NCBI GenBank assembly: GCA_014879855.1
Contig: JACSRH010000171.1
Span: 1-13,138 of the forward strand
Source of the DNA: Caldilineaceae bacterium
GTDB taxonomy: Bacteria > Chloroflexota > Anaerolineae > Caldilineales > Caldilineaceae
Direction of reading: 5' to 3'
Length of the DNA: 13,138 nt
Made by a program: the position numbers and the translations under genes. The notes under the pieces were generated by a model. That model was not told the DNA's origin and ran no database searches. It saw only the letters and a program-made list of their open reading frames with translations. Below, piece after piece: positions 1 to 6,190 of this stretch (its first letter is position 1; every line of letters starts with the position of its first letter).

Positions 1-290
1 ACCCTGAGCTGAAATTCCGGTGCAAAGGTCGTCATCAGCGCGCCGCAGCAGAGTGTGAGGTGCTCCTGGTTGAGCGTGTAGAAGCGGTAGCGCCCCTCCT
101 GCCGCACGGTGACCAGGCCAGCCTCTTCCAGCTTCTTGAGGTGGTGGCTGACCGTCGGCTGGTTGACGCGTCCCTCCATCTGCTCGACGAGGTCGTTGAC
201 ATTGAGCCAGCAACAGCAGAGCCGCTTCATGATCTCCTGGCGGGTTTCGTCGGCCAGGGCTTTGGCAAAGAGGACAGGATCGACTGGCAT
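1..290 (-). CDS. ArsR/SmtB-family HTH transcriptional repressor, 3' end cut by window edge
   Basis: Reading leftward from ATG at 288-290, 96 codons stay open to the window edge, so the C-terminus is missing. The protein opens with the family signature ALADETRQEIM (residues 11-21). A winged helix-turn-helix follows, with recognition-helix motif QPTVSHHLKKLEEAGLV (44-60) and wing RQEGRYRFYTLN (63-74), typical of ArsR/SmtB dimeric repressors. Where ArsR carries its As(III)-binding CVC motif, this protein reads NVN (30-32). Three consecutive cysteines (25-27) sit just before, and a CC pair lies at 81-82. The inducer is therefore uncertain: it may be a metal(loid) through a non-standard cysteine set, or not a metal at all. 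The gene is divergent from the lipoprotein hydrolase at 493, and a dyad covers its own promoter, which suggests autoregulation. Family membership is secure; the ligand is unknown. Confidence 0.9.
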   Translation of the reverse strand, partial: MPVDPVLFAKALADETRQEIMKRLCCCWLNVNDLVEQMEGRVNQPTVSHHLKKLEEAGLVTVRQEGRYRFYTLNQEHLTLCCGALMTTFAPEFQLR

Positions 291-297
291 AGCGCCC

Positions 298-326
298 AGT
301 TTGATTGACGTTCGTCGATTTGTCAA
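298..326 (-). promoter_or_regulatory. Putative arsR promoter with overlapping operator-like dyad
   Basis: On the minus strand a perfect -35 TTGACA (321-326) is followed after 17 nt by a poor -10 CAAACT (298-303). Only 7 nt separate that -10 from the arsR ATG at 290. A dyad TTGAC-N12-GTCAA (305-309 and 322-326) covers the -35 box and the spacer. A smaller GACG-TT-CGTC palindrome lies inside it (307-316). ArsR-family repressors typically bind such imperfect inverted repeats over their own promoters. The weak -10 is the main doubt. The spacing would give a leaderless or near-leaderless mRNA. Confidence 0.4.
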
Positions 327-339
327 CTCAAAATTGGCG

Positions 340-452
340 CTGGGCGCGCCCAAGCATTTTGGCAAGAACATTCCCCGCGCTGGTCAGAGGCAACTTTGTT
401 TTGCCATATCCCCTTGACAGCGCTGGGGGCGCGGCAAAACACTTGGGACGCG
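340..452. repeat. Nested inverted repeats in the divergent intergenic region
   Basis: Several dyads are packed between arsR and the hydrolase gene. They are a 10-bp palindrome GGGCGCGCCC at 342-351; CGCGCCCAAG (345-354) facing CTTGGGACGCG (442-452, one extra base); and, inside that pair, GTTTTGCC (398-405) facing GGCAAAAC (433-440). CTGGGCGC at 340-347 also faces GCGCCCAG at 292-299 across the arsR operator. No reading frame here looks like a gene. The dyads could be regulator sites or extruded structures; nothing shows which. Confidence 0.4.
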
Positions 453-462
453 CCCTTGACGT

Positions 463-491
463 TCCACATCCCCGGCGCCCCGTGCTATACT
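463..491 (+). promoter_or_regulatory. Extended -10 promoter of the lipoprotein hydrolase gene
   Basis: TGCTATACT at 483-491 matches an extended -10 element (TGn before TATAAT, five of six bases in the hexamer). A 17-nt spacer separates it from TCCACA at 463-468, which matches four of six bases of TTGACA. Transcription would start near 498-499, which coincides with an in-frame GTG at 499. A fuller TTGACA at 414-419 has no acceptable -10 at the right distance. Confidence 0.5.
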
Positions 492-492
492 C

Positions 493-2994
493 GTGCTCGT
501 GGCCACACAACAGGCTGGAACAACCGTTTCCCATACCAACCGGCGCGGCTTTGCACACGCACTGTGGATTCTGCTCATAGCTGCACTGCTGGCGGTAAGT
601 GGGTGTCGCCCTGTGTCGGCGCCGACGCCGCTGGTAACGCGTCCTCTCTCTCCGTTGCCAGGCGGCGACTATACGCCAGCAGTTGAGCCGGCGCCATGCC
701 CCTTTACCCTGCCCGGAGAAACGGAAGGTGAGGAGTACGTCTGCGGCATTCTGCGCGTGCCCCAATGGCGGAGTGACCCGCAAGGGGTGCAGGTTGGCGT
801 CTTTTTTGCCCGCTTGTCTGCCACCGCCCCGGCGTCTGTTGCACTGCCGCTGCTCTTTCTGGCTGGTGGCCCTGGGGCCTCAGGCGTGTACGATGCGCCG
901 CTGCTGGCGCCTACGCTTGCCCCGCTGCGTAAAACGCGCGACCTTCTTTTCTTCGATATTCGCGGCGCGGGCTTTTCTCAGCCGCGGCTCGACTGCGCCG
1001 CCTTCGCCGCTGGCGACGCTGGGCCGGCATGTATGGCGAAATTGCGCGCTCAGGGCATCAAGCCGCTGGCGTTCAACACCACGCAGAACGCCAGCGACGC
1101 TGCCGATCTGTTGGCCGCGCTCGGGTACGCACAAGCCGATTTGCTGGGCGTCTCCTACGGCACGCGGTTGGCGTTGGAGATGGTGCGCACACAGCCACAG
1201 GCAGTGCGCGCCGTGGTGCTGGATTCGACCGTGGGGCCCGAAACGCTCACCTATGAGTTGCAGGCGCTTGGCGACTATGAGGCCAAACTGTGGCCTTTTG
1301 CCGACTGCGAACAAACTCCTACGTGCCGCGGGCGTTTTGGTGAGATGGCGGGCCGGTTTGTGGCCCTGATCAACCGGCTTGACGAGGAGGGTGCGGCGCT
1401 GACGGTCGGCGATAACCTGCTCGACGCCGGCGCCCTGTACAATATCACTCACCTTGCCCTCAACCGTCCCGACCTGATCGCCCTGCTGCCGCTGATTGTC
1501 GATGAGTTGGATCGCGGCGCCACTGCTACTTATCAGGCTTTGCTCAACCATGAGTTTGATGTCGCACCGCAGCGCGCGCCAGCGCCAGTCTATGCCTTTG
1601 AGCAGTTCATCCCACGCTTCGATGCCTATCTGCGTACATTGCCAGCATCGAGCGCTGCGGATATGCGCGCGCGTCTGGCTGCCCTGCCCGTTGACGGCAG
1701 TCAGCCAGACGCGCTTGCCGAGTTCGTCGAGAGCTATGTCGCGGAGCCACTCGCTACACAATTGCATGCCCTTGTCGTGCGGATGACGCCCTACGAATAC
1801 AGCCGTGTACTGGCAGCCTATGGCGCCGAGCTTCCGCTCTACGACCACCACAGCTTGGGCGATGTCAAGCTGATCATCGACTGCCAGGAAGAAATTCCCT
1901 TTGTCGATCCCGACGCGGTGCGCAAGAATCAAGCGGTCATCCCGGCGCCGTCGCTGCTGCCACCCTATGACTTTTACGAAAGCGTGCGCGGCGAACAGCG
2001 CGCCTGCCTTGACCAGGGAATTGCCCCTGCACCGGCGACCTTCAAAGATGCAGTGGTGAGTGACAAGCCAATGCTGCTTCTGTCAGGCGCCCAAGATACG
2101 ATCACACCGGCGCTGTGGGCCAAACTCGTTGCTGCGTCGCTGTCCAACGCCCACCTGGTGATCTTCCCGGCTTATGGCCATGCCTTGTTGTACAACAACG
2201 GCCCCTGCGTGGTGCAGGTCGCGGCCAGCTTTCTGGATGACCCGACGCGCCCGGTGGACACTGCCTGCGCGCCGAAAATCGACTATGTAGTGGAGCAGCC
2301 GACGCGTGTGGCGCTGACAGGCCGCATGTGGCGCTTGCAAGGATGGGCGGGAAAAGCTATCAACGATCTGCCTGTGACCGCCTTCTTCAGCGGAGGCATG
2401 GTGGGCGGGCTTGGCGGCTGCGGCGCGTACCGCGGTGAATTCACCCTGGCCGGCGATCGCCTGCGCATTGCTCAGCTTGCTGCGCCGGTTGGCGGCTGCT
2501 CGGAAGACGCACGCACCCTGCAAGATGCTTTTCTTGCTGCGTTTGGCCAGGCGCAATCGATCTTCATGCGTGGCAATCGCATGTTGTTGACCACGGCGAC
2601 GGGAGAACTGCTCGTTTTTACCGTGGAGACCAATCTGCCGCTGGAAGATACACTCTGGACCTTGGTGGCCGCTGCGACGGCCAGCGAAGACGCGCTGGCG
2701 CCTGTCTTACCAGAGATTGTGGTCACCGCGCGTTTTGCGGAGGGCGTGTTGATGGGCGCGCTGGGCTGCAATCTCTATGAAGCGACCTACGCGCGGCAGG
2801 ACGGCCTCATGTTGCACGATGTGAGGCGCGTGGGCGACGATGTCTGTGACGCGCCTGCGGGCATCATGGAACAAGAGCAGGCAGTGCTTACGCTGCTTGG
2901 CGCTGTCCGCAGCTATCGCGTCATTGGCCGCGAGTTGCTGCTGTACGGCGACGCGGCTGAGCCACTGTTCGTTTTCTATGCAGCAACGCCATAG
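493..2994 (+). CDS. Secreted lipoprotein: S33/TAP-family alpha/beta hydrolase fused to two META/HslJ domains
   Basis: The product is a probable extracytoplasmic serine hydrolase or aminopeptidase anchored by lipid. Numbering from GTG 493 (833 aa), a hydrophobic signal segment at about 22-37 ends in lipobox VSGC with Cys38. The alpha/beta hydrolase fold shows the oxyanion stretch LAGGPGASG (123-131), nucleophile GVSYG with Ser221, and likely catalytic Asp535 (SGAQD) and His563 (AYGHALL). The TAP-like C-terminal part ends near 595. Two copies of a META/HslJ-like domain follow, at about 608-710 and 717-833. Each begins near a conserved Trp (613, 722) and has a cysteine pair exactly 26 residues apart (643/669 and 759/785). 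Ordinary family members stop after the hydrolase, near 500 aa. No Shine-Dalgarno precedes either GTG. If the promoter at 463-491 is real, the true start is GTG 499, two codons later. The divergent ArsR may regulate it. The substrate is unknown. Confidence 0.9.
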   Translation: MLVATQQAGTTVSHTNRRGFAHALWILLIAALLAVSGCRPVSAPTPLVTRPLSPLPGGDYTPAVEPAPCPFTLPGETEGEEYVCGILRVPQWRSDPQGVQVGVFFARLSATAPASVALPLLFLAGGPGASGVYDAPLLAPTLAPLRKTRDLLFFDIRGAGFSQPRLDCAAFAAGDAGPACMAKLRAQGIKPLAFNTTQNASDAADLLAALGYAQADLLGVSYGTRLALEMVRTQPQAVRAVVLDSTVGPETLTYELQALGDYEAKLWPFADCEQTPTCRGRFGEMAGRFVALINRLDEEGAALTVGDNLLDAGALYNITHLALNRPDLIALLPLIVDELDRGATATYQALLNHEFDVAPQRAPAPVYAFEQFIPRFDAYLRTLPASSAADMRARLAALPVDGSQPDALAEFVESYVAEPLATQLHALVVRMTPYEYSRVLAAYGAELPLYDHHSLGDVKLIIDCQEEIPFVDPDAVRKNQAVIPAPSLLPPYDFYESVRGEQRACLDQGIAPAPATFKDAVVSDKPMLLLSGAQDTITPALWAKLVAASLSNAHLVIFPAYGHALLYNNGPCVVQVAASFLDDPTRPVDTACAPKIDYVVEQPTRVALTGRMWRLQGWAGKAINDLPVTAFFSGGMVGGLGGCGAYRGEFTLAGDRLRIAQLAAPVGGCSEDARTLQDAFLAAFGQAQSIFMRGNRMLLTTATGELLVFTVETNLPLEDTLWTLVAAATASEDALAPVLPEIVVTARFAEGVLMGALGCNLYEATYARQDGLMLHDVRRVGDDVCDAPAGIMEQEQAVLTLLGAVRSYRVIGRELLLYGDAAEPLFVFYAATP

Positions 2995-3040
2995 GATTTT
3001 ATCCGGCGACAGGTTTTTTAGTGACAACCGTGCTCAAATC

Positions 3041-3087
3041 TGGGCGCTACCCAGAGGCGACAGTCACTCGCAAAGTGATGATCGCCT
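3041..3087 (+). other. Two adjacent hairpins in the hydrolase-TSUP gap
   Basis: TGGG-CGCTA-CCCA (3041-3053) is followed directly by a larger stem-loop at 3055-3087. In the larger one, AGGCGA (3055-3060) pairs with TCGCCT (3082-3087) around an inner stem TCACT/AGTGA with a 5-nt loop. Neither is followed by a T-run, so an intrinsic terminator is not supported. They could be part of a structured leader of the next gene or act in 3' processing of the hydrolase mRNA. Confidence 0.4.
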
Positions 3088-3134
3088 GAGAAAGCGCAAA
3101 CACAGCGTAGGACTGTCATCTTTTCATGCGACCA

Positions 3135-3164
3135 AGTGGGTTGCGGCGATCCGCGCAACCCACT
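3135..3164 (+). other. Perfect 11-bp stem-loop just upstream of the TSUP gene
   Basis: AGTGGGTTGCG (3135-3145) pairs perfectly with CGCAACCCACT (3154-3164) across an 8-nt loop. The structure ends 18 nt before the GAGG ribosome-binding site of the exporter gene. No T-run follows on either strand. It is stable enough to be functional as a leader hairpin, mRNA stabiliser or protein site. The rest of the 2995-3187 gap shows no convincing gene. Confidence 0.5.
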
Positions 3165-3182
3165 CCGCACCACGCAGACGTT

Positions 3183-3186
3183 GAGG
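3183..3186 (+). promoter_or_regulatory. Ribosome-binding site that selects the TSUP start at 3197
   Basis: GAGG at 3183-3186 lies 1 nt before ATG 3188 but 10 nt before ATG 3197. Only the second distance is workable, so translation probably starts at 3197. Confidence 0.6.
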
Positions 3187-3196
3187 TATGGGTACG

Positions 3197-3964
3197 ATGG
3201 ACTTCAGTATCACCAATTTCATCCTGATCGGCCTGGCGGCGGTGGCTGCCGGCCTCATCAACGCCATCGCTGGCGGCGGCACGTTGATCAGCTTCCCGGT
3301 GCTGGTCGCGGTGGGGGTGCCGCCGGTGGCGGCGAATGTCACCAACACGGTGGCGCTCGTGCCGGGCTATCTCGGCGCCACCTTTGCCCAACTCAAAGAC
3401 CTCTCCGGGCAGGGCAGACGGCTACGTTTATTGATCCCTGTCAGTGTGTTGGGCGGGTTGGGTGGCGGGTTGCTGCTGCTCAACACCAGCGAAAAATTAT
3501 TCAACGATCTGGTGCCCTATTTGATCCTGCTGGCGGCGGGGCTGTTGGCTGTACAAGACATCGTGCGCAAGTGGGTGACGCGGCGTATCGAAGCGTCGGG
3601 CGGTTCGGCAACCAACGAAGTCTGGGCGATCGGCCCGGTCTTTCTGGCCGCGATCTACGGCGGCTACTTCGGCGCTGGGCTGAGCGTCATTGTGCTGGCG
3701 GTGTTAGGTCTGGTGATCGATGACACGTTGACGCGGCTCAACGGGTTGAAACAGATCATCGCCTTTTCCGTCAATGTGGCCGCGGCCATCTTTTTTGTTT
3801 TCTCCGGGCAGGTCGTGTGGATGGCGGCCGCGGTCATGGCGGTGGGCGCCATTCTGGGTGGCGTGCTGGGCGGCAAGCTGGCGGGCCGCATCAAGCCACA
3901 GGTGCTGCGCGCGGTCGTCGTGACAATTGCGGTGATTGTAGCGATCATTTATCTGGTGCGGTGA
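3197..3964 (+). CDS. TSUP family (TauE/SafE-like) integral membrane transporter
   Basis: The 255-residue protein is almost wholly hydrophobic, with about eight predicted membrane segments, matching the usual 240-280 aa of TauE/SafE (formerly DUF81) permeases. Its two halves each begin with the diagnostic glycine-rich repeat: GLINAIAGGGTLISFPVL at about 19-36, and IYGGYFGAGLSVIVL at about 153-167. A charged cytoplasmic stretch (KWVTRRIEASGG, about 125-136) separates the halves. Known members export or import sulfite, sulfonates, sulfoacetate or other small organic anions, but no sulfur gene lies nearby, so the substrate cannot be assigned. The start at 3197 is preferred over ATG 3188 because of the GAGG spacing. 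The Rpn-type gene starts 34 bp downstream and may be co-transcribed. The family call is firm. Confidence 0.92.
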   Translation: MDFSITNFILIGLAAVAAGLINAIAGGGTLISFPVLVAVGVPPVAANVTNTVALVPGYLGATFAQLKDLSGQGRRLRLLIPVSVLGGLGGGLLLLNTSEKLFNDLVPYLILLAAGLLAVQDIVRKWVTRRIEASGGSATNEVWAIGPVFLAAIYGGYFGAGLSVIVLAVLGLVIDDTLTRLNGLKQIIAFSVNVAAAIFFVFSGQVVWMAAAVMAVGAILGGVLGGKLAGRIKPQVLRAVVVTIAVIVAIIYLVR

Positions 3965-3984
3965 GACAAACCTAAACAGATAAT

Positions 3985-3990
3985 GGAGAG
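3985..3990 (+). promoter_or_regulatory. Ribosome-binding site that selects the nuclease start at 3999
   Basis: GGAGAG lies 8 nt before ATG 3999 and only 2 nt before an in-frame GTG at 3993. This makes ATG 3999 the better start. Confidence 0.65.
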
Positions 3991-3998
3991 AAGTGTGC

Positions 3999-5021
3999 AT
4001 GGCGCTATCGAATCCCCATGACCGTTATTTTCGCGAGGTCTTTTCCGACCCAAACGTTGTGCGCGATCTGCTGCGCAATTATCTGCCTCCTGCGGCGGTG
4101 GATGCGCTTAATCTGGCGACGCTGGAATTGCAGCAGGAGAGCTTCATCGACGAAGAACTACGCCCACACTTTACGGATCTGCTCTACACGGTGCAGCAGC
4201 AGGGCGGTGTTCCCGCTCACGTCTATATCCTCTTTGAGCACAAGAGCTATGCCGACCGCTTGACAAGCTTCCAACTGCTGCGTTATCTGGTGCGCATCTG
4301 GGAGCGGATGCTGCGTCAGGGTGAGCCGCTGGCGCCAGTTATCCCACTGGTCTTCTACCATGGCGTGGAGAGGTGGAATGCGCCGCGCAGCTTCGCCGAG
4401 CTCCTTGTTACGCCGGATGCACTCGCAGCCTATACGCCGCACTTTGCGTATGAATTACTCGATCTGTCAGCCATTCCTGAAGATGATATCAAAGGCGAGG
4501 TGATGCTGCGGGCTGTCCTGTTGGCCTTTCGCAGCGTGTTGCGCCCAAATGTCGGCGTGCGTCTGTTCGACATGGTGCGCATGTTGAGCGAATTGACGCC
4601 TGAGCGCAGCGCGCTACAATATATTGAGACGCTGTTGCGCTATCTCATCGCAGCGCCAAGCGATCTGACCATCGAGCAGATTCGCACGGTATTGGAGACT
4701 GTCGGAAAGGAGAAGCAGAGCATGTTGATTTCACCCGCTGCCCAAGAGTGGCTTGAACAAGGACGAGAGCAAGGACGAGAACAAGGACTGGAACAAGGAC
4801 TGGAACAAGGACGAGAACAAGGACTGGAACAAGGAAAGCGACAACTTCTGCTGGATTTGCTCACCTATCGTTTTGGTGAGCCTGACGAGGCCCAGCGGGC
4901 AGCGCTGGAGGCCTGCAATCTAGAGCAGTTGTCTGCAGTCAGCCGCGTCCTGCTGGATGCAGATAGCGCGGCGGAGGTATTGCTCAACATTCGGAAGATA
5001 TTGGCTGCAGACGCTCAATGA
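3999..5021 (+). CDS. Rpn-family recombination-promoting nuclease / putative transposase (PD-(D/E)XK) with DUF4351-like tail
   Basis: The 340-residue protein opens with NPHDRYFREVFSDPNVVRDLL (residues 5-25, key motif HDRYFREVF), the hallmark of the Rpn/transposase_31 family. Candidate PD-(D/E)XK residues are Asp60 (FTDLLY), Glu80 and Lys82 (FEHKS), followed by Gln92 and the conserved block IPLVFYHGVERW (115-126). RpnA-type proteins are DNA endonucleases that raise RecA-independent recombination, and many genomes carry scattered copies. A region rich in EQG repeats (253-280) links to a C-terminal 60-residue module beginning RQLLLDLLTYRFGEP, similar to DUF4351. All catalytic candidates are present, so the gene looks intact. 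It sits 34 bp after the TSUP gene, but no functional link is implied. No terminal repeats or target duplications are visible, so it is not flagged as a mobile element. Confidence 0.88.
   Translation: MALSNPHDRYFREVFSDPNVVRDLLRNYLPPAAVDALNLATLELQQESFIDEELRPHFTDLLYTVQQQGGVPAHVYILFEHKSYADRLTSFQLLRYLVRIWERMLRQGEPLAPVIPLVFYHGVERWNAPRSFAELLVTPDALAAYTPHFAYELLDLSAIPEDDIKGEVMLRAVLLAFRSVLRPNVGVRLFDMVRMLSELTPERSALQYIETLLRYLIAAPSDLTIEQIRTVLETVGKEKQSMLISPAAQEWLEQGREQGREQGLEQGLEQGREQGLEQGKRQLLLDLLTYRFGEPDEAQRAALEACNLEQLSAVSRVLLDADSAAEVLLNIRKILAADAQ
4755..4838 (+). repeat. Seven in-frame 12-bp tandem repeats encoding EQG[R/L/K]
   Basis: Units of GAACAAGGACGA or GAACAAGGACTG run head to tail seven times, and the last is degenerate (GAACAAGGAAAG). 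They code EQGR, EQGR, EQGL, EQGL, EQGR, EQGL, EQGK at residues 253-280 of the Rpn-type nuclease. The period is a multiple of three, so slippage would change linker length without breaking the frame. The nearly identical DNA units suggest recent expansion rather than only protein-level selection. Confidence 0.9.
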
Positions 5022-5037
5022 GCATGCGTTTGTTTAG

Positions 5038-5405
5038 CTCACTCAACTCAGGTTCCCAAAACCGCTCAAACTCATAGCAGAACTCCTGGACGCTCTGGAA
5101 CACGCGCTGCCGCGTGACCTGATGCTCTACAACCTGGAAGGGGCGGCGCTCCTTCGTGCCGGCGAGATCGCTGTCGCCCGCAAAGCATTGCCGGTGGCAG
5201 AGCGCAAGGCGCTGGTCGAGGGCGTATTGCGCCTGTAGATGGCATAGATCGCTACGTCGAAACCGTGCTGGAGCAGACCGACCTGCCGGTGCATAGCATT
5301 GGAGAGGACATGCTTTTACTGGCGTCGGACGTGATGGCGTGGCTATCGATGCCGCCGGCGGCGCGAGCGCAGTTGGCGGCGTTTGTGGATGGGAATCGGG
5401 AATGA
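5038..5405 (+). pseudogene. 5'-truncated, frameshifted coding remnant of unknown family
   Basis: Two adjacent plus-strand segments have protein-like composition and GC-rich third positions but lie in different frames. The first (5038-5235, then TAG at 5236) includes LDALEHALPRDLMLYNLEG and RKALPVAERKALVEGVLRL. The second (from about 5239 to TGA at 5403-5405) includes DGIDRYVETVLEQTDLP and SDVMAWLSMPPAARAQLAAF. A single-base indel near 5236 would fuse them into one open frame of about 120 codons. The first segment is bounded upstream by TAG at 5035, without a start codon until ATG 5122, so the 5' end also appears lost. I do not recognise the family. It could instead be an intact gene with a sequencing or assembly error at 5236, or a short gene starting at 5122. 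The opposite-strand frame here is probably a shadow. Confidence 0.5.
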
Positions 5406-5467
5406 TGCTGGAGACGAGCAGAAAACGTGGGCTGCAACCATGATGATAACTCGCCTCTCGCCCCTCC

Positions 5468-6190
<723 letters not shown>

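Noticed and set aside
414..419. Perfect TTGACA as -35 for the hydrolase
   Set aside because: At 16-18 nt downstream there is no acceptable -10 hexamer. The extended -10 at 483-491 is better supported.
880..1932. 350-codon open frame on the minus strand
   Set aside because: It is fully antisense to the hydrolase, which has a signal peptide, lipobox and catalytic motifs. The antisense product has none.
3021..3089. 22-codon plus-strand frame starting GTG, a possible leader peptide
   Set aside because: It has only a weak AGG upstream, overlaps the hairpins by chance as easily as by design, and has no run of regulatory codons.
3999..5021. A complete transposon around the Rpn-type gene
   Set aside because: No terminal inverted repeats or target duplication are visible, and Rpn proteins are often resident rather than part of a classical insertion sequence.
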